Assembly: GCA_900551395.1 (NCBI GenBank)
Contig: URVX01000006.1
Span: 1-15,650, forward strand
Direction of reading: 5' to 3'
Length of the DNA: 15,650 bases
From: an uncultured Subdoligranulum sp.
GTDB taxonomy: Bacteria > Bacillota > Clostridia > Christensenellales > CAG-314
Shown here: in pieces, positions 1 to 8,679 of the stretch
Layout: every line of letters begins with the position of its first letter
Position numbering within the stretch: position 1 is the stretch's first letter
Notes under the pieces: generated by a model
The model's database searches: none
Told to the model about the DNA's origin: nothing
Seen by the model: the letters and a program-made list of their open reading frames with translations, nothing else
Position numbers and translations under genes: made by a program

Positions 1-1193
<1,193 letters not shown>

Positions 1194-1385
1194 GTATTTC
1201 TACGAAATATTTTAAGATTGTCCTTGATTACTCTTTCTTGTTACTCGCAAATTCGCAATTGGTAATTGTAATTTGCATATTAACACTGAAAATATTTTTG
1301 CCTACTTTTACTTGTTCTATGCAGTTGTCAATGTTCTTTGCGCTCACATCAGTGAGGTGTTTTGCTTTCGGTCGCAACCGACAGC
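1194..1385 (-). other. 23S rRNA precursor leader with boxA-like block and hairpins
   Basis: This is the transcribed spacer between the proximal promoter and the mature 23S 5' end. Read on the minus strand it holds two small hairpins (CGGT-TGCG-ACCG at 1369-1380 and CTCAC-TGAT-GTGAG at 1342-1355). Next comes the block CAAAGAACATTGACAACTG (within 1317-1343), which resembles the conserved antitermination/processing sequence found before rRNA genes in Clostridia. A stem follows (1247-1276: arms GCAAATT/AATTTGC, then CAATT/AATTG around a 3-nt loop), about 54 nt before the mature end. The resemblance to an rRNA leader is from family knowledge; processing sites are inferred. No tRNA gene is seen here. 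Confidence 0.6.
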
Positions 1386-1391
1386 CTAAAC

Positions 1392-1420
1392 ATCTTACCA
1401 CAAGCCAAAAGGTTTGTCAA
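1392..1420 (-). promoter_or_regulatory. Proximal sigma-70 promoter of the 23S rRNA gene
   Basis: On the minus strand there is TTGACA (1420-1415), a 17-bp spacer and TAAGAT (1397-1392), with TG one base upstream of the -10 (extended -10). The region upstream, 1421-1460, is rich in A and T tracts, as expected of an UP element. The predicted start is near 1385, about 190 nt before mature 23S. Confidence 0.75.
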
Positions 1421-1554
1421 CGATTTTTTTGCATTTTCCAAAAAAATTTTTTGACTTTTTTCGGAGGGCTTTTCCGGCAATATTTTGCCCCGAAAAGCAT
1501 AAAAACAACCGTCTTTCGGATGTAAAAACGTCTGCCAATCGACCGACCTGCACA

Positions 1555-1583
1555 ATTATATAGAATAGCCGAAAAAAAAGCAA
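1555..1583 (-). promoter_or_regulatory. Candidate distal promoter of the 23S rRNA gene
   Basis: On the minus strand there is TTGCTT (1583-1578), a 17-bp spacer and a perfect TATAAT (1560-1555). Together with the promoter at 1392-1420 this gives a tandem arrangement of the kind common at rRNA operons. The -35 matches the consensus at only three positions, so this is a candidate rather than a firm call. The rest of 1421-1638 holds A/T tracts and no credible gene. Confidence 0.45.
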
Positions 1584-1638
1584 GCGATTTCGACAATGTT
1601 TTCAAAAAAAGTTGCCGCGCTCCTTTCGGGCTTTTCGC

Positions 1639-1667
1639 TTGACACTCATCGAGCGCTGCTTTATAAT
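1639..1667 (+). promoter_or_regulatory. Consensus sigma-70 promoter of the feo operon
   Basis: TTGACA at 1639-1644, a 17-bp spacer and TATAAT at 1662-1667: both hexamers and the spacing match the consensus. The predicted start, near 1674, lies at the edge of the palindrome at 1675-1694, leaving an untranslated leader of about 95 nt before feoA. Confidence 0.85.
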
Positions 1668-1674
1668 ATTTCGG

Positions 1675-1694
1675 GAGTTAGCCTAAGCTAACTC
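1675..1694 (+). promoter_or_regulatory. DtxR/IdeR-like palindromic operator at the feo start site
   Basis: GAGTTAGCCTAAGCTAACTC has perfect 8-bp arms (GAGTTAGC/GCTAACTC) around CTAA. It contains the TTAGCCTAA core typical of operators for DtxR-family metal-dependent repressors, which often control feoAB. It sits directly on the predicted transcription start, where a bound repressor would block initiation. The link to Fe(II) or Mn(II) repression is inferred from family knowledge and gene context. Confidence 0.65.
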
Positions 1695-1770
1695 AAAGCA
1701 AATTCGAGGGAATATTATCCCCCGCCGCTTATCTATAATATATAGAAAGAAATTCTTCCTGCGGAGATAT

Positions 1771-2058
1771 ATGAAAAACAAAAACACTCTCACCACTCTC
1801 GACCGAATCAAGGCGGAGCACTATTGCATAATAAAAACTATTTCGCTGCGCGAAGACATCAAGGCGCGCTTTTCCGAAATGGGACTTGTGCCCGACACGC
1901 TTGTCTACGTAAAAAAACGCGCGCCTCTCGGTGACCCTATGGAAATTTCCGTAAGAGGCTACTCGCTGTGCATAAGGTGCACCGACGCCGAGCACATAGA
2001 GGTAGACAGACTGGACAAAGCCTCGACTGCCACAAAGACGGAGGAAGGACGCAAATGA
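1771..2058 (+). CDS. feoA: FeoA, ferrous iron transport accessory protein
   Basis: This 95-residue protein has one SH3-like FeoA domain, roughly residues 10-80. Diagnostic segments are LREDIKARFSEMGL (about 26-39), the hydrophobic strand around LVYVKKRAPLGDP and the closing EISVRGYSLCIR. FeoA is a small cytosolic partner that binds or modulates the FeoB Fe(II) transporter. The start is supported by GGAG at 1763-1766, four bases before the ATG. The final TGA overlaps the feoB ATG as ATGA, indicating translational coupling. Expression is expected from the promoter at 1639-1667 under the palindromic operator. A short Lys/Glu/Thr-rich tail (about residues 82-95) follows the domain. The assignment is secure from sequence and from the adjacent feoB. 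Confidence 0.95.
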   Translation: MKNKNTLTTLDRIKAEHYCIIKTISLREDIKARFSEMGLVPDTLVYVKKRAPLGDPMEISVRGYSLCIRCTDAEHIEVDRLDKASTATKTEEGRK

Positions 2059-3422
2059 GAGGCAAAAAGGAGAAAACGCCCGTCAAGAAAACCATTGCTC
2101 TTGCGGGCAACCCGAACAGCGGCAAAACGACGCTGTTCAATCTGCTCACGAAATCTCACCAGCATATAGGCAACTGGCCCGGCGTCACAGTCGAAAGAAA
2201 GGAAGGGCGATATTTTAAGGACACCTCCGTCAAAATCGTCGACCTGCCCGGCATTTACTCCCTGTCTCCCCTTTCCGTTGACGAGGAAGTGGCTCACAAC
2301 TACATAAACAACGAGCATCCCGACCTTATTATAGACGTCGTGGACTCCACAAATCTGGAACGCAATCTGTTTCTGACCAGCCAGCTGCTGGAGCTGGACA
2401 TACCCGTCGTCGTAGCGCTCAACATGGAGGACGAAGCGCGCGCCAAGGGCATAGCCATAGACGCCGCCGCTCTGGAAGCCGTCTTCGGCTGTCCGTTCTA
2501 TTCCGTATCCGCGTCCAAAAATACCGGCGTCGACCGGCTTATGGATTTTTGCAAAAAAGAAGTTTCCAAAAAGGAAAGCCCGCTCACCTACTTTGCCGAC
2601 GTGGAAAACGCGCTCGACAAAATTTCCCAAGCGGTGGAAATACCCGTCAACAAACGCTGGATTTCTCTCAAGCTGCTGGAAAGGGACTCTCTAGTAACAG
2701 AAGCCGCCTGCTTGAAGCCCGCGCAAACCGAGCTAATCGACTCGCTCAACGCGGCTCTCGAAGGCAAATACAAAAATTCTCTTTCGGCGGAAATTGCCCG
2801 GCAGCGCTACGACCAGCTCAACGTCATTGCCTGCAAAGCAATAAAACAAAAAAAGAGCGAACAAAACAGCAAAAAAGCAAAAAAGAACGACGGTCTGACA
2901 CTGTCGGACAAAATCGACAGGGTGGTGACCAACAAATGGCTCGCCTTTCCGATATTTGCCGCAGTTATGTTCCTCGTTTTCATGATTTCCATTCAGACTA
3001 TCGGCGGCTGGATAACGTCACTCATCAACGACAGCTTCACACCGTGGTTTCAGGAGTGGGTAAGAGGCGGACTGAATGGCGCGTCCTCTCCGCAATGGCT
3101 GTCCTCTCTTATCTGCGACGGAGTTATTGCAGGCGTACTGGCGGTCATAGGCTTTGTGCCGCAGATTATGATACTGTTCGGGCTAATAGCCATTCTGGAA
3201 GCGTCGGGCTACATGTCGAGAGTGGCTTTCATAATGGACAGACTGTGCAACGCTATAGGGCTGTCGGGCAAATCTTTTGTTTCCATGGTCGTGGGCTGCG
3301 GCTGCTCGGTGCCCGCCATTATGTCCGCCCGCACAATCAAAAACGTAAACGAGAGAAACAACACAATCATACACACGCCCTTAATTCCATGCAGCGCAAA
3401 GCATCCGTTCATCCCGTATTGA
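2055..3422 (+). CDS. feoB: FeoB, N-terminal part: G domain, linker and first membrane segments (ends at in-frame TGA)
   Basis: FeoB is the polytopic inner-membrane Fe(II) transporter with a cytosolic GTPase domain. The ATG at 2055 overlaps the feoA stop. Motifs in order are G1 GNPNSGKT (residues 18-25), G2 threonine in WPGVT (41-45), G3 DLPG (63-66), G4 NMED (123-126) and G5 SASK (152-155). A helical linker with a Lys-rich stretch follows, then membrane segments from about residue 295 and the conserved GCGCSVPAIMSART gate motif. The frame stops at TGA (3420-3422, codon 456), just after PCSAK, a second conserved FeoB gate element. Translation past the stop in the same frame gives the rest of FeoB, to residue 719. 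Just before the stop the expected KLP-type sequence reads KHPFIPY, so local substitutions accompany the nonsense codon. Alone, this fragment lacks about a third of the permease. Confidence 0.9.
   Translation: MRGKKEKTPVKKTIALAGNPNSGKTTLFNLLTKSHQHIGNWPGVTVERKEGRYFKDTSVKIVDLPGIYSLSPLSVDEEVAHNYINNEHPDLIIDVVDSTNLERNLFLTSQLLELDIPVVVALNMEDEARAKGIAIDAAALEAVFGCPFYSVSASKNTGVDRLMDFCKKEVSKKESPLTYFADVENALDKISQAVEIPVNKRWISLKLLERDSLVTEAACLKPAQTELIDSLNAALEGKYKNSLSAEIARQRYDQLNVIACKAIKQKKSEQNSKKAKKNDGLTLSDKIDRVVTNKWLAFPIFAAVMFLVFMISIQTIGGWITSLINDSFTPWFQEWVRGGLNGASSPQWLSSLICDGVIAGVLAVIGFVPQIMILFGLIAILEASGYMSRVAFIMDRLCNAIGLSGKSFVSMVVGCGCSVPAIMSARTIKNVNERNNTIIHTPLIPCSAKHPFIPY
3420..3422 (+). other. In-frame TGA inside feoB
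   Basis: Codon 456 of the continuous feoB frame is TGA. The frame is open on both sides, and the encoded protein matches FeoB before and after with no phase change. TGA is the ordinary terminator of feoA, phoU, pstB, pstCA, hydF and hydG here, so reassignment is unlikely. TTA to TGA is a one-base change that would restore a leucine. Confidence 0.85.
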
Positions 3423-3464
3423 ACGACGGCGGTTTTCGGCGGCAGCGCGCTGGCTGCAACCTCC

Positions 3465-4214
3465 ATGTATTTCGTGGGTATCTTTTCGGTAGTTGCGGGA
3501 GGACTCATCCTAAAGGTTTTCAAGCGCAGAAAAACCACCGTTAGGGATACGTTTATTATGGAATTGCCCTCCTACCGGCTGCCCAAAGCCTCCAACGTGC
3601 TCAAAGAAATGTGGGAGCGCGGAAAAGCCTTTCTGCTGAGAGCCTCCACCGTAATACTTGCGGCAAGCATAGTTCTGTGGTTTTTGCAAAGCTTCGACTA
3701 CAAATTCACCTACGGCGTATCCCCCGACAAAAGCATACTTGCTGAAATGGGAAAGCTTTTGGCTCCCGTTTTCAAGCCGCTGGGATGGGGCGGCTGGCAG
3801 ACGGCGGTTGCCACTCTCACGGGACTTGCGGCAAAGGAAACCGTAGTGACTACGCTCAATATTCTGGGCGTAAACGGCTCAATGTTCACTCCGTTGTCCG
3901 CGTATTCCTTTATGACCTTCAACCTGCTTGCAGCTCCCTGCATTTCGGCGATTGCTGCGTCGTTCAAAGAGCTGCACAGCGCGAAAACGGGCTGGTTTGC
4001 CATTGCCTTTCAGATTTGCTTCGCTTACGTCGTGTCGCTGATAATCTTTCAGGCGGGAACGCTTTACCAAAAAAACAACGCGGTGTTCTGGAGCGTCGTC
4101 GGTACGCTGGCGGCGGCTGTTTTCCTCTTTGCGGGAATAAGGCTGCTGATAAAGCACAAGGGCTGCAACATGGAGTGCGACCATTGCCCGAAAAACAAAA
4201 CATGCAAAAAATAA
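3465..4214 (+). CDS. feoB: FeoB, C-terminal permease part (downstream of the in-frame TGA)
   Basis: This is the rest of FeoB. The frame is open from 3423 and its first ATG is at 3465, but no Shine-Dalgarno sequence precedes that ATG, so independent translation is doubtful. Visible parts are hydrophobic membrane segments (SMYFVGIFSVVAGGLIL, the stretch around VILAASIVLWFL, and further helices to LFAGIRLL), the conserved WGGWQTAVATLTGLAAKE region typical of the second FeoB gate half, and a cytosolic tail with four cysteines (KGCNMECDHCPKNKTCKK). Cys-rich FeoB tails occur in Firmicutes. If the upstream TGA is real and not read through, this portion is a remnant and Fe(II) import through this copy is lost. 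The natural gene would run 2055-4214 and encode 719 residues. Confidence 0.85.
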   Translation: MYFVGIFSVVAGGLILKVFKRRKTTVRDTFIMELPSYRLPKASNVLKEMWERGKAFLLRASTVILAASIVLWFLQSFDYKFTYGVSPDKSILAEMGKLLAPVFKPLGWGGWQTAVATLTGLAAKETVVTTLNILGVNGSMFTPLSAYSFMTFNLLAAPCISAIAASFKELHSAKTGWFAIAFQICFAYVVSLIIFQAGTLYQKNNAVFWSVVGTLAAAVFLFAGIRLLIKHKGCNMECDHCPKNKTCKK

Positions 4215-4243
4215 TTTTCCGAAACAAACTCTTTGTCACGGAG

Positions 4244-4276
4244 AAACGCCGACCGGTTAAAACAGTCGGCGTTTTT
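4244..4276 (+). terminator. Intrinsic terminator of the feo operon
   Basis: A 9-bp stem AACGCCGAC (4245-4253) / GTCGGCGTT (4265-4273) around an 11-nt loop, ending in a T run (4272-4276), lies 30 bp after the feoB stop. On the opposite strand the stem is followed by TTTCT, so it may also stop transcription coming from phoU. I see no other terminator or gene in 4277-4433. Confidence 0.85.
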
Positions 4277-4433
4277 GACGTACGGCGAAAATATAGTCAA
4301 TCTCGACATAGAAAAAAAGCTGAAAAACAGTGAGTTTTATACTTTTATCGCAAGCAAAAACCATTGAAAATATTCTTTTTAGCCTACCGCCGCGCTCGGT
4401 TTGACAATTCGCTTGGAAAAATCCGCAAAAAAT

Positions 4434-5087
4434 TCAATACTTTGTATGAATTCCGGTTTCAAAATACTTAGTCCATTCGCATACGTTTACGGCATGGTCG
4501 CCTATTCTTTCAAGATATTTGGCTATCATCATAAACATAATGGCTTGATCGGCGTTCGAGCTGTCCTTTCTTATCAGCTCCGCCAGCTCGTTTTTAACGG
4601 TAACGAACAACGCGTCCATTTCGTCATCGCGCGCAATCGTTTCGTCGGCAAGCTTTTCGTCGCCGTTGATAAAGGACGCCACGCCGTCGTGCACCATTTT
4701 TACGGCAAGCCTGCCCATTTTTATCGTATGCGTGAGCTTTTTTATGTAAGTCTCGTCCTTTAAGTCGGCTACGATTTCGGCTATATCGGATGCCTGGTCG
4801 CCTATTCTTTCGATATCGGTAATCAGCTTGAGAGCAGTCGAAACCTCTCTGAAGTCTCGCGCTACCGGCTGTTCTATGAGCAAAAGTCTCAAACAGCGTT
4901 TTTCTATATCCAGCTCCGTTTCGTCCACTTGCTCGTCTCGCGCGGCCACAGAGCGGGCAAGCTCCTCGTCCTGCTCCGCCAACGCTTTTATGCTGTCCTC
5001 TATCATGCGTTCTACGGCAAGACACATCGCCGTCAGGCTTTTTTTGAGGCTGCAAAGCTCCTCGTCATAATTTTTTCTCGTCGTCAT
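4434..5087 (-). CDS. phoU: PhoU, phosphate-signalling/Pst regulator
   Basis: This 217-residue all-helical protein has the two-repeat PhoU architecture. Each half contains the diagnostic metal-binding signature: DIERIGDQASDIAE in the first and YLERIGDHAVNVCEW in the second. The length is normal for the family. PhoU is a cytosolic protein that couples the Pst transporter to the PhoR/PhoP-type sensor and restrains phosphate uptake when phosphate is plentiful. The start is supported by TAAGGAG eight bases before the ATG. It begins 18 bp after the pstB stop and is the last gene of pstS-pstCA-pstB-phoU. No phoPR pair is present in the window. Confidence 0.96.
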   Translation of the reverse strand: MTTRKNYDEELCSLKKSLTAMCLAVERMIEDSIKALAEQDEELARSVAARDEQVDETELDIEKRCLRLLLIEQPVARDFREVSTALKLITDIERIGDQASDIAEIVADLKDETYIKKLTHTIKMGRLAVKMVHDGVASFINGDEKLADETIARDDEMDALFVTVKNELAELIRKDSSNADQAIMFMMIAKYLERIGDHAVNVCEWTKYFETGIHTKY

Positions 5088-5105
5088 GCAAATGCTCCTT
5101 AAAAT

Positions 5106-5975
5106 TCAACCGAACCGCCCTGTGATATATTTTTCCGTTTCGGGCTTGGCGGGTGCGGAAAAAATCTGTTCTGTATCTCCGAATTCCACAAGGTCTCCCA
5201 GCAGGAAAAAACCCGTTTTGTCCGATATTCGAGCCGCCTGCTGCATATTGTGCGTAACGACAACTATCGTCACGTCTTTTTTCAGCTCCAAGCACAGCTC
5301 CTCGATTTTACCCGTAGAAATGGGGTCGAGGGCGCTTGTAGGCTCGTCCATAAGCAATATCTGCGGGCTGACTGCAAGCGCGCGGGCAATGCACAGCCGC
5401 TGCTGCTGACCTCCCGAAAGCCCCAGCGCGCTTTTGCCCAGCCTGTCCTTGAGCTCGTCCCACATAGCCGCCTGCTTCAATGACGTCTCTACGATACAGT
5501 CCAGCTCCGACCTGTTTTTGATTCCGAAATTGCGAGGACCGTATGCCACGTTGTCGTATACGCTCATGGGAAACGGATTGGGCTTCTGAAACACCATGCC
5601 GACGTTTTTGCGCAGCGCGGCGAGATTGACTCCCGCGCCGTAAATGTCAACTCCGCCGATTTTTACCGAGCCTTGTATACGGCAGCCCTCCACAAGGTCG
5701 TTCATGCGGTTCAAGGTGCGCAGCAGCGTGGATTTGCCGCAGCCCGACGGACCGATAAGCGCCGTGACCTTTTTGACGGGCACAGTGATGTCAATATGCT
5801 TCAAAGCCTGCATTTCCCCGTAGAACAAGTCCAATTCCTTTGTTTCCGCCGCCACGTCGCCGTCAAACGCAAAGCTTGTAAGCACGCGTGTTTTTTTGTT
5901 TGACTTGACGCCGTCCGGATTTTCCGCAGCGTTTGCCGATTTTTTTCTTTTGTCGAAAAATTGCTTGATACTCAT
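5106..5975 (-). CDS. pstB: PstB, phosphate ABC transporter ATPase
   Basis: PstB powers phosphate import by hydrolysing ATP at the cytosolic face of the Pst permease. The ATG at 5975 overlaps the stop of the permease gene as ATGA, which fixes the start at 289 residues. An in-frame extension further upstream lies inside the permease gene and is not used. Motifs: Walker A GPSGCGKST (75-83), Q-loop FQKPNPFP (129-136), signature LSGGQQQR (186-193), Walker B ILLMDEP (206-212), D-loop SALD and the switch histidine in VVVTHN (His242). The ABC core starts near residue 44. The first ~43 residues are a Lys/Asn-rich extension not usual for PstB, which is typically about 250 residues. All catalytic elements are intact. 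Confidence 0.96.
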   Translation of the reverse strand: MSIKQFFDKRKKSANAAENPDGVKSNKKTRVLTSFAFDGDVAAETKELDLFYGEMQALKHIDITVPVKKVTALIGPSGCGKSTLLRTLNRMNDLVEGCRIQGSVKIGGVDIYGAGVNLAALRKNVGMVFQKPNPFPMSVYDNVAYGPRNFGIKNRSELDCIVETSLKQAAMWDELKDRLGKSALGLSGGQQQRLCIARALAVSPQILLMDEPTSALDPISTGKIEELCLELKKDVTIVVVTHNMQQAARISDKTGFFLLGDLVEFGDTEQIFSAPAKPETEKYITGRFG

Positions 5976-7768
5976 TTGACGGCTCCCGATTTTTTTCTGA
6001 ATTTTCTTTCGCACATCGTCACCAGAAGATTTAAAATCGCAACAAAAATCATAAGTATACATGCCGTGGCGTAAGCGCTGTCTACATACATGCCTTCTCC
6101 CGAAAACATCCACATCATGACGGCGAAGGTGCTGCCCTCGTCGAGATAGCTTTGAGGAGTGTAAGGCACCGCTCCTGCAGTGTAAATGAGCGCCGCCGAT
6201 TCGCCTACGATACGTCCCACGCTCAGAATAACTGCGGTTACGATTCCGCTCATCGCGGCGGGCAGCACAACCTTGAATATCGTGCGCGCCTTGCCCGCTC
6301 CGAGAGCGAGGCTTGCTTCGCGCAGACTGTCGGACACGGCGAGAATACTTTCCTCCGCAGACCTGATAATCGTCGGCAGCACAATCAGAGCAAGCGTAAG
6401 TCCGCCCGAAAGCAGGCTGTAGCCCATGCCAAGCAGCTCTCCGAACACCAGCGAGCCGAACAGACCGAAAACAATGCTGGGTATGCTTGCCAGCGTGTCA
6501 ACAAACAGTCTGACCACTCTGACCGCCCTGCTGCCGCGCCCGGAATACTCCGCAAGATAAACCGCGGTTGCCACGCCTACGGGCAAAGCGACGGCAAGCG
6601 AAAGCAGAATCAGCATACCGGTGCTGACAAACGCGGGACGCAAAGTCATTTTCTCGTTTCCCGATTCGCCGAAAAGTAAATCCCAGCTTATGTGCCCGAC
6701 GCCCTTGACAAACACGAAAACGATGAGAAAAGCAAGACACAGCGCAACAATGCAGGCAATCGCAGCCGACGCATACTTCAAAGACTCGCACACTCCGCCC
6801 GTCTTTTTGAAAACGTGCGTTATTCCGCTTTGCCCTTTTGAATTGAGTGAGGCGTTTTTGGACAAAGGCTTTTTTCTGCGGTTTACGTAAGCAAGGATTG
6901 CATTTAACAGCAAAACCAGCACGAGCAGCACAAAGCCCGTTGCGATAAGCGCATTCATGTGCAAACCCTCCGCATAATTCATTTCCATAACGATGTTTAT
7001 GGTAAGAGTTCTTATGCTGGTAAACGGTCCTTCGATAAACTGCGGCGAATTTCCCGCAATCATCATGACCGCCATTGTTTCTCCGACCGCTCTGCCGATA
7101 CCCATAATAATGCCCGTGACCGTCCCGCTTTTCGACGCGGGCAAAATCACCTTGAAAACAGCCTGCGCTTTGGTGCAGCCCAATGCCAGCGCGCCCTCGA
7201 GAAGCCCCTCCGGCACGGCTTCGAGACTGTTACGCACAATGCTTGCGACGGTTGGCAAAATCATAAGACCGAGTATAATGGAGCTTGCCAGCGCGCCCTG
7301 TCCCGAGCCTGTAGGCGAGCTTTTCGCAAGCAGAGGCACAAGCGCTACAAGCCCGAAATAACCGTAAACAATCGACGGTATGCCCGCAAGCAGGTTTATC
7401 ACCTGATTGAAAACCGCTTTCAGCCTTTTGGGACAAAAGCAGGCGAGAAAAACTGCGGTGAAAACTCCCGTCGTTCCGCCTACGAGAATCGCCCCCGCAG
7501 TTACGGCGACGCTCCCGACTATCATGGGCAAAATTCCGAAACGCTCGGACACGGGCAGAAAATCCTTGGTAGGCGCCCACGTAGTTCCGAAAATAAAATT
7601 GAACACTCCTATTTCGGAAAAAGCGGGAATGCTTTCCAGCAGAATAAAAAACACTATCCCCGCGACCGCCGCAACGGAAAAGAAAGCGGAGACGGTGAAA
7701 ACCGCCTTTGCCGCTTTGTCCCGAGCAGATGATTTCTTAAGTTCGATTACGTTTTCGGATTGTTCCAT
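5972..7768 (-). CDS. PstC-PstA fused phosphate ABC transporter permease
   Basis: One 598-residue protein carries both permease halves that are normally separate. Residues ~20-295 form the PstC half: first membrane helix ~24-44, the AGIPSIVYGYFG signature at 128-139, and the EAA-type coupling loop EGALALGCTKAQAVFKVILP at 191-210. A basic hydrophilic linker (~297-325) follows. Residues ~332-585 form the PstA half, with DTLASIPSIVFGLFG at 424-438 and coupling loop EASLALGAGKARTIFKVVLP at 484-503. The duplicated signatures show a fusion rather than one long PstC. It would form the membrane pore by itself, served by PstB and the lipoprotein PstS. It starts 19 bp after pstS with a weak Shine-Dalgarno sequence and overlaps pstB by 4 bp. 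I see no frameshift at the junction. Confidence 0.95.
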   Translation of the reverse strand: MEQSENVIELKKSSARDKAAKAVFTVSAFFSVAAVAGIVFFILLESIPAFSEIGVFNFIFGTTWAPTKDFLPVSERFGILPMIVGSVAVTAGAILVGGTTGVFTAVFLACFCPKRLKAVFNQVINLLAGIPSIVYGYFGLVALVPLLAKSSPTGSGQGALASSIILGLMILPTVASIVRNSLEAVPEGLLEGALALGCTKAQAVFKVILPASKSGTVTGIIMGIGRAVGETMAVMMIAGNSPQFIEGPFTSIRTLTINIVMEMNYAEGLHMNALIATGFVLLVLVLLLNAILAYVNRRKKPLSKNASLNSKGQSGITHVFKKTGGVCESLKYASAAIACIVALCLAFLIVFVFVKGVGHISWDLLFGESGNEKMTLRPAFVSTGMLILLSLAVALPVGVATAVYLAEYSGRGSRAVRVVRLFVDTLASIPSIVFGLFGSLVFGELLGMGYSLLSGGLTLALIVLPTIIRSAEESILAVSDSLREASLALGAGKARTIFKVVLPAAMSGIVTAVILSVGRIVGESAALIYTAGAVPYTPQSYLDEGSTFAVMMWMFSGEGMYVDSAYATACILMIFVAILNLLVTMCERKFRKKSGAVK

Positions 7769-7787
7769 TTCACTTTAGCCGCATGCT

Positions 7788-8612
7788 TTACATAGCCACA
7801 TAGCCTTCTTCCGCCACTATTTTCTGTCCGGCTTCCGAAAGAATAAAGTCGATGAAGTCCTGCGCGGCTTTTGAAAGCTCGACGCCGGATTTAGTCACTA
7901 TCATAAACGGTCTTTGCAGCTTGTACGTTCCGTTTTTGACATTTGCCACCGTAGGCTCCACTCCGTTGTACTTGACCGCCTTGACAGTGTCGTTCAAAGA
8001 GCCCATGGAAATATACCCCAGCTTGCTTGCGTTGCCCGCAACGTCTGTCATGACAAGATTGGTGCTGTTGTAATACTGAGTGCCCGACGCGAATTCCGTA
8101 AGGTCAATCAATTTGTTTCCGTCGGCGTCCGCGATTTTCTCGTCAAACGCCTCGCGCGTTCCGCTGCCGTCCTCACGGCTTACGGGAAGCGTAATGCTGC
8201 CAATCGGCGTTCCGTGAGCGTAAAGTGCGTAAAGCTGCTCGTTGGTGACGTTGTTTCCCTCTATCGAAGCCTGATTGTTGATAATTACCGCCACTCCGTC
8301 GTACGCAATCTGCACCTTGTCAAGCCCCGTTTCGGTGTCCTTCAAGTCGCGGCTTGCCATGCCTATGTCGTTTTTGCCCTCCTGCGTATCCTTGACGCCC
8401 TGAGAGCTTCCGCCCTCGCCTACCGAAATGCGCACGTTTTTGTTCTCTTTTTCGTAAGCGGCGGCAAGCTTTCGCATTAGAGGCGCAACCGACGTGGAGC
8501 CGGTAAGCGTCACCTTTTCCGTTTTGCCGCAGCCTGCGAACACAAAGGTCAATGCGACTAGCAGCGCAAGCGCGACGATCACGATACTGAAAAATCTCGT
8601 TTTTGTTTTCAT
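7788..8612 (-). CDS. pstS: PstS, phosphate-binding lipoprotein
   Basis: This is the extracytoplasmic substrate-binding protein of the Pst importer, 274 residues. The N-terminus has basic residues, a hydrophobic stretch and a lipobox ending in FAGC (Cys28), so the mature protein should be lipid-anchored. Two phosphate-contact segments characteristic of PstS are visible: TGSTSVAP just after the anchor and SREDGSGTREAF in the middle. The C-terminus reads FILSEAGQKIVAEEGYV, typical of the family. The start has AAAGGAG eight bases upstream. It is the first gene of the pst operon and is preceded by PHO-box-like repeats at 8680-8707, which fits induction under phosphate starvation. Confidence 0.96.
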   Translation of the reverse strand: MKTKTRFFSIVIVALALLVALTFVFAGCGKTEKVTLTGSTSVAPLMRKLAAAYEKENKNVRISVGEGGSSQGVKDTQEGKNDIGMASRDLKDTETGLDKVQIAYDGVAVIINNQASIEGNNVTNEQLYALYAHGTPIGSITLPVSREDGSGTREAFDEKIADADGNKLIDLTEFASGTQYYNSTNLVMTDVAGNASKLGYISMGSLNDTVKAVKYNGVEPTVANVKNGTYKLQRPFMIVTKSGVELSKAAQDFIDFILSEAGQKIVAEEGYVAM

Positions 8613-8679
8613 TTCTTTTTCTCCTTTTTTGTTTTACGCCTTGATTTTACTCCCGCGCCGCAGGCAATTCCACCGATTT

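Noticed and set aside
1959..2630. A 223-residue minus-strand frame opposite feoA/feoB
   Set aside because: It is a shadow of the feo genes, with no Shine-Dalgarno sequence or recognisable domain.
3420..3460. The feoB TGA as a selenocysteine codon
   Set aside because: A small GCAGC/GCTGC hairpin lies downstream, but no FeoB family is known to use selenocysteine, the position is a membrane gate residue, and no convincing SECIS feature is seen.
2549..3544. A 331-residue plus-strand frame overlapping feoB
   Set aside because: It is Arg/Gln-rich and out of frame with feoB, typical of an alternate-frame artefact; the FeoB motifs lie in the other frame.
5976..6113. Upstream extension of pstB to an earlier ATG
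   Set aside because: It lies inside the PstA half of the permease gene; the ATGA overlap at 5972-5975 gives a better start.
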